64,000 nt of DNA, taken from assembly GCF_002976435.1 (NCBI RefSeq), contig NZ_PUGF01000022.1, positions 1 to 64,000 on the forward strand, given 5' to 3'. Below the pieces are notes generated by a model. The model was not told the DNA's origin and did not search any database. It saw only the letters and a program-made list of their open reading frames with translations. Positions 25,432-34,588 of this stretch are shown here, in pieces (position 1 is the first letter of the stretch; every line of letters begins with the position of its first letter). This stretch comes from Solimicrobium silvestre. Its GTDB lineage: Bacteria; Pseudomonadota; Gammaproteobacteria; Burkholderiales; Burkholderiaceae_D. Both the position numbers and the translations under genes were made by a program.

Positions 25432-26163
25432 GATTTTCCTTTGGGGTGTTGGGTAATTGATTAACTACAAAAGAATTAGTATGCCATTTTTCGAACTTAT
25501 TTATGGCTGAATTTGAGGTCAACTTTCTCATGAGGCAAGCAAGATCGGCTTTATTAGAAGAGTGCTGCGTATTTGTAGCTACAAAATCAGTAGTTAACTG
25601 AAATGTTGATGGGTTTGTCCTTGATGCCCATGTGTGCGCTGTCGAACAGAATCGATTTGCCAATGTCGTGATAATTGCTCTGCAAGTCATTCAAGAAAAT
25701 TCCATGTGTGATTTTCTAACGAACGCTGCAAATGACCCTGATGGTTTGTAGGGATGATCAACAAAAATATGCGTGGCTAAATTGTCGGAGCAGATATGAT
25801 TAATTTTCTATTGACGTTAACAACCTTGGGTGCTTTATTGCTTACCTGCTTAATCTATGTGATTCATCTGTTGGGTAGCGATGAAATTTAGCAAATTATT
25901 AACGTCTATGATAGAAAACAATATGGCGAGCATATTCGGCGATGAATTCCCGTTTGAAAATTCATCACTTGAGCATCAGATTAAAAAGTAGTTGATGAAT
26001 CGGGCAATACGTCGGAAATCGCCACAGGAAAATACCGGTTCAAGGTAAGATTTTGACGAATTACGGGGCAATAATACGCTTACATGCTGCCCGATGCGAA
26101 GCCGGATCGTGAACTCATCTGTCCGCAAAGTGTTGAGACACCAATCACAAAATATGCGTTGTT
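25432..26163. other. Gene-poor interval of about 730 bases
   Basis: No recognisable long gene on either strand. It holds a possible 31-codon membrane peptide (25796-25891, described separately) and, 16 bases after it, a second short frame of 27 codons (25908-25991) without a ribosome site that I do not call. The remaining sequence shows no tRNA, repeat or obvious terminator. Confidence 0.6.
25796..25891 (+). CDS. Possible small single-span membrane peptide (31 residues)
   Basis: ATG-initiated 31-codon frame with a GGAG ribosome site 6 bases upstream. The product is almost entirely hydrophobic (MINFLLTLTTLGALLLTCL, then IYVIHLLGSDEI), with one predicted membrane helix and an acidic C-terminus, like the small membrane subunits that stabilise larger complexes (KdpF, CydX and similar types), although it does not match any of those that I recognise. 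It stands alone in a gene-poor stretch. The ribosome site and composition make it more than a random frame, but chance is not excluded. Confidence 0.4.
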   Translation: MINFLLTLTTLGALLLTCLIYVIHLLGSDEI

Positions 26164-26667
26164 TTAAATACGCCTTGTAGGTTCAGTGTCATGCAAAAAT
26201 TTGGTGAAAACATCTCTTGGCGGCGCTATGGACAGTTGTGCCAATATTCGCCCAACCGCTCCACGGTGATATCCACCATGCGTAATGAGGTGAAATAACA
26301 TTTCTTCCCGGCTCATTTTTCCCGTATCGCTATCGACGAATGTAAAAGACAAATCATCTTGCAGTTGGTTTTGATCTAACTCAGAAACATATTTAATATA
26401 CCAACTATCGGTTTCATGTACGTCCTTCCAAAGATTTTCAAGCGATGGAGTTTCAACTGTGTTTGTTGAAGTAAATCCATGTTTAATGCCCTGTAAATTG
26501 GCATTAAAAATACGATCCACAACATAAATATGATTCAGAATACGGATCGCTGAATGTAATTCATTTTTATGATCGACTTGGTTCAAATTTTTCAACGCTG
26601 CAAAAATTTCTTCATTGGCCCAGGATTTATAGTTGAAAAGTGAAATTAAAATTTTTGAAGTGCTCAT
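26164..26667 (-). CDS. DinB/YfiT-fold protein
   Basis: 167-residue four-helix-bundle protein of the DinB superfamily. The putative metal triad is visible: His46 in ILNHIYVVDRI, then His130 and His134 in the HxxxH segment THGGYHRG. Relatives include thiol-dependent S-transferases (bacillithiol, mycothiol) and proteins of unknown role induced by DNA damage. Nothing in the neighbourhood gives a substrate, and no LexA-type box was seen. It stands alone on the minus strand, facing the MBL-fold gene from 286 bases away. Confidence 0.85.
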   Translation of the reverse strand: MSTSKILISLFNYKSWANEEIFAALKNLNQVDHKNELHSAIRILNHIYVVDRIFNANLQGIKHGFTSTNTVETPSLENLWKDVHETDSWYIKYVSELDQNQLQDDLSFTFVDSDTGKMSREEMLFHLITHGGYHRGAVGRILAQLSIAPPRDVFTKFLHDTEPTRRI

Positions 26668-26900
26668 GTGTTGATATTTAATCGGGTGAAATAAATCGGA
26701 ACTTTTGAACAGTCATCCGCTATGCGCAGCGAAGTGTTAGTCATTTTAATAACCTGATCGATAGCTCATGTCTGCATTGCGGCCATTTTCAGTGTTCGAT
26801 GGCTTTTTGATTTGAACATACAATTAGGCCATGCTGATTATTTGGCGTAAAAAGCATCGTGTCGAGGTTTGTCTTTGATTGTTTTTTTAATCAAATTTAG

Positions 26901-26931
26901 TGGCACTGAAAAACAGACGTTTTCAGTGCCA
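26901..26931. terminator. Perfect 12-pair hairpin after the MBL-fold gene
   Basis: TGGCACTGAAAA (26901-26912) and TTTTCAGTGCCA (26920-26931) pair perfectly around a 7-base loop. It lies 22 bases beyond the stop of the minus-strand hydrolase gene. The A/T-rich inner stem and lack of a T-run after it on either strand make it an atypical terminator; it may instead be an mRNA 3' stabiliser. Confidence 0.55.
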
Positions 26932-26953
26932 ATCACATTCAGTCTGACTGAGC

Positions 26954-27928
26954 TTAAGGCAACGACACGTAATTAACCGGTATCCACGCATAGCCTTTAC
27001 CTTCAGCACGCAAATAACCTAAGCCCGGAAATGACAAATGGGCGGAGCCGACCATATAGCCTTGTTGGGCTGCATCGGCATAGGCTTTTTTGCGTTCTGC
27101 GATGGCGGCTTTGTTGTCGTGGTCAAAATTTATTGCAACGGACGGCTTGTCGAATTGTGCCGCGGCGACATGCATTAAATCACCCCATAACATCAACTTT
27201 TGCCCTTTGCTTTCCACCAGATAAGTGGTGTGTCCAGGTGTGTGTCCATAGGCGGCAACGGCTTTGATGCCGGGGGTTAAGTCGGTGTTGCCGTCAAACG
27301 GTTTAAATTTTCCGGCTTTAATATACGGTTGAAACGCTTCCATGGCGTGTTGAAAACCGCCTTTGTCGTCAGCCGCTGCTTTATCTAATTGGGCTTGGCT
27401 CAACCAATAATCGGCTTCGTGTTTATCGGCACGTACGATGGCGTTCGGGAATGCGGCTACGCCATCGACAGTCAAGCCGCCAATATGGTCGCCGTGCATG
27501 TGGGTGATGTAAATTTCATCGACTTGCTCAGGCTGATAACCGGCAGCTTTCAGGCTGGCCGCCAGTTTACCTAAGGTCGCTCCAAAAAATTTGCCTGCAC
27601 CGGTATCAATCAGTACCAGTTTGCTGCCGGTGTTGATGAGGTAACCGTTAAACGAGGTTTCGATTGGATTGGTAATGTGGAATTTTTTGAGCGCGGTATT
27701 AAAATCGGCCGGGTTGATGTTGGTCAGCGCTTTATCCATAGGTAGTTGTAATGTGCCGTCGGATAAGGCGGTAACTTCAAAGTCACCGAGCATGACGCGG
27801 TAATAGCCGGGCGCTGAGGTTTTTACCATCGGTGCGGCTGCGTGTGCGGGTGATGTTGTCAATGAAAGTGTGGCAAGGGCGGTGATTACGGCAAATGTAG
27901 TCGAGCGTAAAAGTGCGGTTGAGATCAA
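26954..27928 (-). CDS. Secreted metallo-beta-lactamase-fold hydrolase
   Basis: About 324 residues. A signal peptide (hydrophobic stretch TTFAVITALATLSLTTS, cleavage after AHA) sends it to the periplasm. The MBL metal motif is THMHGDHIGG, with further ligands in AYGHTPGHTTY and the WGDLMH segment, so the two-metal site looks complete. Relatives include quorum-quenching lactonases and other MBL-fold hydrolases of unknown substrate. The frame extends to 27973, but an AGGAG site lies 7 bases before a TTG at 27928, which gives a normal signal peptide, so I start there. It appears monocistronic. Confidence 0.85.
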   Translation of the reverse strand: MISTALLRSTTFAVITALATLSLTTSPAHAAAPMVKTSAPGYYRVMLGDFEVTALSDGTLQLPMDKALTNINPADFNTALKKFHITNPIETSFNGYLINTGSKLVLIDTGAGKFFGATLGKLAASLKAAGYQPEQVDEIYITHMHGDHIGGLTVDGVAAFPNAIVRADKHEADYWLSQAQLDKAAADDKGGFQHAMEAFQPYIKAGKFKPFDGNTDLTPGIKAVAAYGHTPGHTTYLVESKGQKLMLWGDLMHVAAAQFDKPSVAINFDHDNKAAIAERKKAYADAAQQGYMVGSAHLSFPGLGYLRAEGKGYAWIPVNYVSLP

Positions 27929-28137
27929 GGCGTTCTCCTGTTTAGGTGGGGGCGTTGTATGAAGCGCGAACATTAAACTTTTGCTTGTTATTTTGCAATA
28001 GCTGCCTATCTTATTTGTCTATATCGTTTGTTCACATGGCGGTTTCGCTCAACCTCTAAGCGCCATTGATTACGTGAGTTTTTTGTAAAAACAGGGGGAT
28101 ACGGAAGGGGTGTTATTTGCTGGTTTTGATTGAATTG

Positions 28138-29688
28138 TTACAATATTTTAATCAAATATTCTGCTTTTTCTAAGGCATTTAGTGCTTGCTGAATTACTTG
28201 CTGACGGGATTCAGCACCGTGTGCGCAGGCGTCAATAATCAGCCTGCTACTGGCGCACATGCGTAATGCGCTGACGGCTATGCCGTGTTGCGTGCCGCAT
28301 AGAACCGGCTGCCCAAGCTGGCAGCGCAGGTTGGCGATAGCAGGGGATAGGGTTTCAGCTTCAGATGCTTGAATGGGAAATTGCAATTGCTTATAAATTT
28401 GCAGGGTTTGTTCCCGGGTGATCGGTTGACCTGCTTGATGTTGCAGCAAAAATGGAAAAATAGTGGGGATCTGATCCCAGCAATGTCGGCTGTAAATCGG
28501 ATGCCGGTCTAAGCGACTTTCTGCCATTAATGAAAAATGCGGCGAGCTTTGTAAGGCCTGTTGCATGGCACCGGCGAACTCCAGCAAAAACGCATTAACC
28601 TCTGTTTCAGGAATTGCGCGAAATGCGCTAAGTTCCGCCAATGCGGCTTCCAAACGCAGCAATAATCCCCAATTGACGGTGTTGCTTAACTGCTCGGTTG
28701 CCAGCCAATTTTCCGGCCATTCGGCTTGTGCGGAATAGTCGGCTAAGGAGGCGGGTAATTTTTGCGTGGATAAGCGTGTGATCAAATTGGGTGGGATTAG
28801 TAATACACCGGAAAAAACCGGGCCGGTTAAAAATTTGGAACCGGTTAGCGTCACCATACAGCCGAGTTTTAAATAAGCGTTTAAGGTGGGGTTTGCTATG
28901 CGGAATTGGCAGGCATCTATTAATACGTCTACCTGATCGGAATAGCGTTGCCGCAGCGTCGTGATGTAGCTCGGACTGGGTGCGATTAAGCCGGTTTTGG
29001 AGATGTCGATCATGATCAACAAAACCCGCTGTTGCTGGCTAATGGCTTGTTGAATTAAGTCTTCAACTTCGGCGTCGATGTCGGATAACGGGCGTTTTTT
29101 TCCATTAGTGTCACGCAGTCCAATACTCGTTACTTCAACCGGATGCGCGTCTGTTAATGTATCAAAGGCTGTTACTGTGCCGCCTAGCGCTGCATGGTTG
29201 CTAAAATGCTGGCCGCGCACCGCGGGCGCAACTCCACTGCCAGTTTCACAGGCGTCCATCATGATGATGTGTAATGGCTGTTCATTATGTGCGGCCATCA
29301 ATTGAGCACAAATCAAATGTAAGTCGGTGCCGGACGCAGCAAAAATACTGGCAATGTCGGTATGAATCGAAAAGTCACACAATTGGTTAAATTGCAGGCG
29401 TATGCGCTCTAATTCATGTCGATATAGGGTGACTTCTGATGATGAATTTTCTTGCTCATTATCCCGTTGGCTAAAGCGCTGCTGAAGTGCATGGGCAGCC
29501 GCAAAGCCGCGCTCAGAAATAGTCGAGCCTGTGGATGAACCAAAGGCAAGTAACGTGCTATCAGGATGGCTGCCGCAACCATATTTATTGACGCCGGTTT
29601 GTGGGTCTAGCGTCAGCCTTGCGTCCCCACCCCCGAGTAATGCTTGCTCGGTGGATAGCTGTGCCAATTGAGCTAGGTTGTATGTCAT
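28138..29688 (-). CDS. PLP-dependent fold-type I enzyme of unknown reaction
   Basis: About 516 residues, resembling the aminotransferase class V / kynureninase / cysteine desulfurase branch. Visible marks are the ASGTDLHLI segment in the cofactor pocket (about residue 120), the DACQFR strand end, the likely PLP lysine in LTGSKFLTGPVFSG, and a small C-terminal domain. It is longer than most class V enzymes and I cannot assign a substrate. It is the third gene of a minus-strand cassette: its ATG at 29688 overlaps the TGA of the ATP-grasp gene, so translation is coupled. An upstream in-frame start at 29703 is less likely. It presumably processes a product or precursor of the same pathway as its neighbours. 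Confidence 0.7.
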   Translation of the reverse strand: MTYNLAQLAQLSTEQALLGGGDARLTLDPQTGVNKYGCGSHPDSTLLAFGSSTGSTISERGFAAAHALQQRFSQRDNEQENSSSEVTLYRHELERIRLQFNQLCDFSIHTDIASIFAASGTDLHLICAQLMAAHNEQPLHIIMMDACETGSGVAPAVRGQHFSNHAALGGTVTAFDTLTDAHPVEVTSIGLRDTNGKKRPLSDIDAEVEDLIQQAISQQQRVLLIMIDISKTGLIAPSPSYITTLRQRYSDQVDVLIDACQFRIANPTLNAYLKLGCMVTLTGSKFLTGPVFSGVLLIPPNLITRLSTQKLPASLADYSAQAEWPENWLATEQLSNTVNWGLLLRLEAALAELSAFRAIPETEVNAFLLEFAGAMQQALQSSPHFSLMAESRLDRHPIYSRHCWDQIPTIFPFLLQHQAGQPITREQTLQIYKQLQFPIQASEAETLSPAIANLRCQLGQPVLCGTQHGIAVSALRMCASSRLIIDACAHGAESRQQVIQQALNALEKAEYLIKIL

Positions 29689-30929
29689 AAAATTATGCCG
29701 CAACGTTGCGCTAACAGTTGAGCGAAGGCATTAAATAACTTGGGCATCTGGATTTTTTTGTACGGAAATTTTTCGGCAGAATCCATATTGTGCACCACCA
29801 TATTGCTGTCGACTTCAAAAATAAGCAGTTTTCCATCTGGTGTTTCAGCACAATCGATGCCGACATAATCCAAGCCTAACTGCGTATAAATAGCCTGGAT
29901 TGCACTGGCGTGACGCACGGCAAAGTCAGTATTGAAATTTTCCATAAATTGCGCTTCTTCAGCGCGATGTCCGGCATTTTCCAACATGTCGGCATTTAAA
30001 TAATGCACCATCCAGCGGCTTGAAATAGCCATGTGGCAGGCGTAGGCAACGCCGTTAATTAAAATGAGGCGGTATTTGCGAAACAGGCCATCCGCGCTCC
30101 GATAATCAATAAATGGGGATACGAAAAAAATATTTTCTGGCGCATCGACTAAGTAACCGGTTAATGCGCTTAGTGATTCAATTTTGTTAAGCCCCAAGCC
30201 GGCATGTGAGTCTATCGGGCGAATAATGATCGGATAATCTACTCCGTTTAACTGGCTTGTCAGTGTGCAGGCAAATTCTTCGGGTCGGCAACATTGCTCT
30301 AACGCGTCGCGGGTTATGCGCATGGCGGGGGGCATCACAATGTCAGTTGAGTTCATTAACTGCGCACAGGCAGCATCGCGTGAAAGTTGGCTGATGCGGC
30401 ATGGTTGGTTAATGACAGGGCGCGGCCACTGATTTAATGTCGTATCTAAATAGCTAAGTAATGGCTGGTTGCGATCCGATTCGCCGATGGCGACGATCAA
30501 CACATCATGCTCGGGAATTATTTCAGGCAAACTCAGGCTAGGCGTGATGTACAGCATGTCCAGGGCGATAGGCTGGTCTTCAATTAAAAACTCAAAAGGC
30601 GAATTCGCCATTAAGTCACCGGGGCCTAAAATAGCTAAAGCCCGAATTTTGACCGGCAAAGCTGGGCGTGGAAAATGAAATACCTGTTTGGTTTGAATGG
30701 CTAGCGTTTGCATGGAGCGTGCTAGTTTGGTTTCTCCACGCATGATAAACAAGACCGCCATATCCATGAGTGCATTGGCGTCGTGTGAATCGCTTTTGAT
30801 CCTTGCTAATAACTGCTCACCGATGGCCGCCAAGTCGCCACCGTTAAACGCCAAGGTCATCAGTGTCGGCAAACCAATTAATTTAAATTTCTCTTGGCTG
30901 GCAGCGTCAACAACTGTGTCGTTTAACAT
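29685..30929 (-). CDS. TPR and ATP-grasp domain protein, putative amide or peptide ligase
   Basis: 414 residues. The first ~90 look like a short TPR-type helical region (GGDLAAIGEQLLARIKSDSHDANALMDMAVLFIMRGETKLARSMQ pattern). From about 200 to 395 there is an ATP-grasp domain: PIIIRPIDSHAGLGLNKI (nucleotide lysine/arginine strand and glycine loop), then GIDCAETPDGKLLIFEVDSNMVVHNMD with the acidic and asparagine metal ligands. ATP-grasp enzymes of this kind join a carboxylate to an amine or thiol through an acyl-phosphate. It is sandwiched between a PLP decarboxylase (15 bases upstream) and a second PLP enzyme (4-base overlap). An amine from the decarboxylase may be its acceptor; this is inference. 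Confidence 0.75.
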   Translation of the reverse strand: MLNDTVVDAASQEKFKLIGLPTLMTLAFNGGDLAAIGEQLLARIKSDSHDANALMDMAVLFIMRGETKLARSMQTLAIQTKQVFHFPRPALPVKIRALAILGPGDLMANSPFEFLIEDQPIALDMLYITPSLSLPEIIPEHDVLIVAIGESDRNQPLLSYLDTTLNQWPRPVINQPCRISQLSRDAACAQLMNSTDIVMPPAMRITRDALEQCCRPEEFACTLTSQLNGVDYPIIIRPIDSHAGLGLNKIESLSALTGYLVDAPENIFFVSPFIDYRSADGLFRKYRLILINGVAYACHMAISSRWMVHYLNADMLENAGHRAEEAQFMENFNTDFAVRHASAIQAIYTQLGLDYVGIDCAETPDGKLLIFEVDSNMVVHNMDSAEKFPYKKIQMPKLFNAFAQLLAQRCGIIL

Positions 30930-30944
30930 GGTGGTCCCGTGGGT

Positions 30945-32411
30945 TTAGGGGTGGGTGGCAGCAATACCTAGTTCACCACCCAGCAGCAGGGTGGTGTTGA
31001 TCAGGTTATCCATATCAAGCCGGGTAGTGCGGTGATTGACGATGGCAGCGCGGATGGCAAATTGATGCTGAATGAGTGTGCTGGACGGCGCAACGACACC
31101 CGATTCTTGCAGCCTGATCACCAGTTCGGTATTTAGGTTATTGAGGTCGCTGGCGCTAAGTTTAGATGTGCCGACATAGCGGAAGCAGACAATATTTAAA
31201 TTGACCGGAGCCAGTAATTCCAGCTGAGGTTCTTGTTCTACCCGCTGTTTTAAATACTGGGCCAATTCACAGGTATTGTTAATGATCTGGCCGAGTTTTT
31301 CAGCGCCAAAAGTGGCGATCGTAAACCAAGTTTTAAGTGCGCGAAAGCCGCGTGATAAATCCGGCCCCAAATCGCAAGGCCAGGGTGAGCCTGCCGCCAT
31401 GCCGCGGGTTTCACGTTTTAAATAATGTGCAGGAGCAGAAAATGTGGCCAGCTGTTGTGCACCGTCGCGCACTAAAATATAACCGGCGTCGTAGGGTACT
31501 TGTCCCCATTTATGAAAGTCAAAAGCAATTGATGAAGCACGTTCAATGCCACACAAGCGCGGTGCAATTTGGGGCGATAACATACCTAATGCACCATAGG
31601 CGCCGTCGACATGAAACCAGCAATTTTCTGCCTGTGCGATGTTGGCTAACGCAGTTAAATCATCAATAGCACCCACATCGACTGTGCCTGCCGAACCGAT
31701 AATTAAAAATGGTTCAAAGCCAGCGGCTTTATCCGTTTGGATTGCGGCACGTAGTTTATCCAGATCAAGCTGATATGCGGCATTCATCGGTATTGGTCTG
31801 AGCGCAGCGGTTCCGAACCCGGCTAAATCCATTGCCTGGCTGACGCTGCCATGTGCTCCGGCAGACGTGTAAGCGGTTAATTTTTTGTCGCCATGTGCAA
31901 TGCCGTCGCGCCGAGCCTGGACACCTAAGTGCGTGGTGCGGGCGATTAACACGGCGATTAAATTGGCGAGTGAAGTACCGGTTACAAACAAACCATTTGC
32001 CGTTTCTGGAAACTGAAACAGTTCACGCATCCAGCGCAAAATTTGTTTTTCCACACTGATTGGAACTTGTTCGCGCCCACCCACATTGGCATTGAGTCCG
32101 GCGGCCAGCATTTCCGCCACCATGCCAACCGGCGTTCCACCGCCTTGTACCCAACCCATAAAGCCGGGGTGCGCATTGCCGATGGAATAGGGCATTATCT
32201 CGGTTAAAAAACGTTGGTGCAGCAAGGCTAATTCAGTGCCTTGCTGTGGCAGGTTTTCTTGAAAACGATCATGTATGGATTGAGGAATGGGTTGCCAAAC
32301 CGGGCGTTCGCGCAGTTGTTCGGCATAGTTAAGCATGTCTTCCAGCATGGCATGCGCCTGTGCCCGGAAAGCATGCCAATCTGATGGGTCTAGTGAGTCT
32401 CCAGAATGCAC
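30945..32411 (-). CDS. Pyridoxal-dependent amino acid decarboxylase (group II)
   Basis: 488 residues of the group II decarboxylase family (aromatic amino acid, glutamate and tyrosine decarboxylases). The GNAHPGFMGWVQGGG segment near residue 80, the HVDGAYGALGML cofactor-aspartate segment, and the PLP lysine in AFDFHKWGQVPYDAG are all present. The start is a GTG with an AAAGG site 6 bases upstream. It is the first gene of the cassette with the ATP-grasp and second PLP gene. Substrate cannot be assigned; the absence of an obvious glutamate-decarboxylase C-terminus favours an aromatic or other bulky amino acid (weak inference). A perfect dyad lies just before its ribosome site. Confidence 0.88.
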   Translation of the reverse strand: MHSGDSLDPSDWHAFRAQAHAMLEDMLNYAEQLRERPVWQPIPQSIHDRFQENLPQQGTELALLHQRFLTEIMPYSIGNAHPGFMGWVQGGGTPVGMVAEMLAAGLNANVGGREQVPISVEKQILRWMRELFQFPETANGLFVTGTSLANLIAVLIARTTHLGVQARRDGIAHGDKKLTAYTSAGAHGSVSQAMDLAGFGTAALRPIPMNAAYQLDLDKLRAAIQTDKAAGFEPFLIIGSAGTVDVGAIDDLTALANIAQAENCWFHVDGAYGALGMLSPQIAPRLCGIERASSIAFDFHKWGQVPYDAGYILVRDGAQQLATFSAPAHYLKRETRGMAAGSPWPCDLGPDLSRGFRALKTWFTIATFGAEKLGQIINNTCELAQYLKQRVEQEPQLELLAPVNLNIVCFRYVGTSKLSASDLNNLNTELVIRLQESGVVAPSSTLIQHQFAIRAAIVNHRTTRLDMDNLINTTLLLGGELGIAATHP

Positions 32412-32422
32412 GATGCACCTTT

Positions 32423-32442
32423 ATAGCTTTTGTGAAAGCTAT
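32423..32442. promoter_or_regulatory. Perfect dyad upstream of the decarboxylase cassette
   Basis: ATAGCTTT-TGTG-AAAGCTAT: 8-base arms pair perfectly around a 4-base centre. It lies 11 bases before the GTG start, immediately 5' of the ribosome site. It could be an operator for a dimeric regulator or a leader hairpin that modulates translation. No regulator gene adjoins the cassette. Confidence 0.55.
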
Positions 32443-32564
32443 TATTGCGCATAAACAACTAAATCAAAAGGAGAAGAAAGGGCGTTTTTCAGCTGTGTTC
32501 AACTTATTCTTGGCTTATGTTGCGTGTTTAAGCCAGATTTGAGCGTTGTTTTAATAATTTGGCA

Positions 32565-34226
32565 TCAGCGACGACCTGACGGCGATTTAGATCCTATGCG
32601 CGGAACACCTTGTTGCAGGTTAAACGTAGATCTTGACTGGGCATTGTTTTTCGACTCATTTTCTAACTTAAATACACTAACTACTGTGGTTAAACTATTC
32701 GCTTGTTCGCTTAACGACGCAGCAGCTGCAGCAGCTTCCTCAACCAACGCCGCATTCTGCTGGGTGACATCATCCATCGCAGAAATGGCTTGCTGAATTT
32801 GCTCAATTCCTTGCGCTTGCTCGCGACTGGCTAAACTGATTTCAGCGACGATATCGGTCACGCGCTGGATACTTTCCTGCACTTCATTCATCGTGCTGCC
32901 AGCCTGATTCACCAGCTTGCTACCGGCTTCCACTTTTTCAACTGAATCGCTAATTAATTCCTTGATTTCTTTGGCCGCACTGGCAGAGCGTTGCGCCAGG
33001 TTGCGCACTTCTGCTGCCACTACGGCAAAACCGCGCCCTTGTTCGCCAGCGCGCGCCGCTTCTACTGCCGCGTTTAAGGCCAGAATATTGGTTTGAAATG
33101 CGATGCCATCGATCACGCTGATGATGTCAACTATTTTGCGTGACGATTCATTGATAGAACCTATCGTCGTCACTACCTGCGACATTCTGACTCCACCCCG
33201 TATGGCAATTTCCGACGCTGTCTGCGCTAATTTATTCGCCTGTTGTGAGTTTTGGGAATTTTGCTTGATCGTGCTAGTCAGCTCTTCCATCGACGAAGCA
33301 GTTTCCTCCAGTGCGCCGGCTTGCGTTTCGGTGCGCCCGGAAAGATCCATATTGGCGGTAGCAATTTCGTGGGTGGCATGCGCAATAGTGTCGGCACTAA
33401 TGCGTACGTCGTTGACGATGTGAAGCAGGTTGTCGTTCATTTTCAGCAAGGCCTGCATCAGTTGTCCCGTTTCGTCCTTGCTGGTTACCTCGATATGGCT
33501 CGTGAGATCGCCCTCCGCTACACGCTCAGCAACTTCTACGGCGAGCCGCAGCGGTACGACGATGCTCCGAATTAGTAGGACGGTAGTAACACATCCGACA
33601 GAACCAGCGAGCAGAATCACGATCAGTTGCAGTCTTACGCCAGACTGATATCTTCCTTCCGATTCCGTTGATCTTGCCGCCATCATTTGTTTGGATTGGT
33701 CGAAAACATAGGCGACGATGTCATCGATTTTTTTGGTTGGCGGCCTATCCATGCCCTTGACTAATGCATCCACTACATGGGAGCTGTCCGGGTTTTTGAT
33801 GTCATATTGTTTAAGCGCAGTCGAATATTTAACGCCCAGTTCGGCGTGCATGGACAGCGTTTCATCGACTTGCTTTGTGTCGAGGCCAAGTTTGACAAAT
33901 TGATCTTTGAGTTTATGTAAATTGGTTTGCGTCAAATCGCTTTGTTTTAGGAAGGCTTTACTGTATTTATCGAATGAGGCCGGATCATTGCCGCGTAATA
34001 AAGTGTCTTTCCATTCCTGTACCTGTTTCTTGAATTCAACCTGTGCGGTACGCGCGGTGTCGATAGATTCTTGCAGCAGGGAAGCCTTGTTCATTGTTTC
34101 GATATCAATCGCCCGCATCTGCGCGAAGGTATACCATCCCGCCAATCCGGTTCCAAACATGGTGAACATCAGGAATCCCGCCAAAAAACCGAGCCTGATG
34201 CCAATTTTAAAATCCGCTGCTTTCAT
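32565..34226 (-). CDS. Methyl-accepting chemotaxis protein
   Basis: 553-residue chemoreceptor. A first membrane helix (about 7-27) is followed by a periplasmic helical sensor domain (~30-185), a second membrane helix (~192-212), a HAMP linker ([23 protein letters not shown]) and a long cytoplasmic signalling hairpin. The tip sequence [20 protein letters not shown] is preceded by the [30 protein letters not shown] core, as in all receptors of this family. It lacks a C-terminal NWETF-type pentapeptide. Start: ATG at 34226 with a GGAAG-rich ribosome site; the longer frame to 34262 is rejected. The ligand is unknown. It is likely part of the motility regulon with the flagellar genes, although no sigma-28 site was seen. 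Confidence 0.95.
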   Translation of the reverse strand: MKAADFKIGIRLGFLAGFLMFTMFGTGLAGWYTFAQMRAIDIETMNKASLLQESIDTARTAQVEFKKQVQEWKDTLLRGNDPASFDKYSKAFLKQSDLTQTNLHKLKDQFVKLGLDTKQVDETLSMHAELGVKYSTALKQYDIKNPDSSHVVDALVKGMDRPPTKKIDDIVAYVFDQSKQMMAARSTESEGRYQSGVRLQLIVILLAGSVGCVTTVLLIRSIVVPLRLAVEVAERVAEGDLTSHIEVTSKDETGQLMQALLKMNDNLLHIVNDVRISADTIAHATHEIATANMDLSGRTETQAGALEETASSMEELTSTIKQNSQNSQQANKLAQTASEIAIRGGVRMSQVVTTIGSINESSRKIVDIISVIDGIAFQTNILALNAAVEAARAGEQGRGFAVVAAEVRNLAQRSASAAKEIKELISDSVEKVEAGSKLVNQAGSTMNEVQESIQRVTDIVAEISLASREQAQGIEQIQQAISAMDDVTQQNAALVEEAAAAAASLSEQANSLTTVVSVFKLENESKNNAQSRSTFNLQQGVPRIGSKSPSGRR

Positions 34227-34588
34227 TTTCCGCTTCCTTCCTATTTGAAGGGTGATTTTCAATGTACTTTAAACAGTGTCATGATGTTAAAAAAATACCT
34301 GTTAATGTGGAAAATGAGCAGCGTTGAAAATCTGTGCGCAGGCTACACATACTAGAACGTTGCTTGTCTAATCAATTCTGATTTGAGGCAACTTCATCAT
34401 GCCGCCGTGCTGCTTAGTGTGCTTTTTAGTGAATTTGCGAGGTTATTTTTTGTGAAGATATTCTGGCGATGGCTGCAATCGATGATTGAAGTATAGTGCG
34501 TAGCAGAAATTTATCAAAGAATCTGCAATAAATCTGGCGAACAGAGGCAGCGCGTGGCTGCTCCTGTTTTTTTAGTAAGAGACTTAAT
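34227..34588. other. Gene-free interval between the chemoreceptor and marC
   Basis: About 360 bases with no supported gene. Both flanking genes read on the minus strand, yet an intrinsic terminator oriented to the plus strand lies at 34541-34573 (separate entry). The interval could encode a small RNA on the plus strand; no convincing promoter was found by eye. Confidence 0.5.
34541..34573 (+). terminator. Plus-strand intrinsic terminator without an upstream plus-strand gene
   Basis: ACAG.GGCAGC (34541-34551) pairs with GCTGCT.CTGT (34557-34567), with one mismatch and one G-T pair, then a run of seven T (34567-34573). Its orientation does not serve either neighbouring minus-strand gene, so it either ends an unannotated plus-strand RNA or blocks antisense transcription into marC. 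Confidence 0.6.

Noticed and set aside
25415-25690. Minus-strand frame of 91 codons upstream of the ClpP-like gene
   Set aside because: No ribosome site, no recognisable motif and unlike neighbouring coding sequence.
25908-25991. 27-codon frame after the small membrane peptide
   Set aside because: No ribosome site and too short to support without conservation data.
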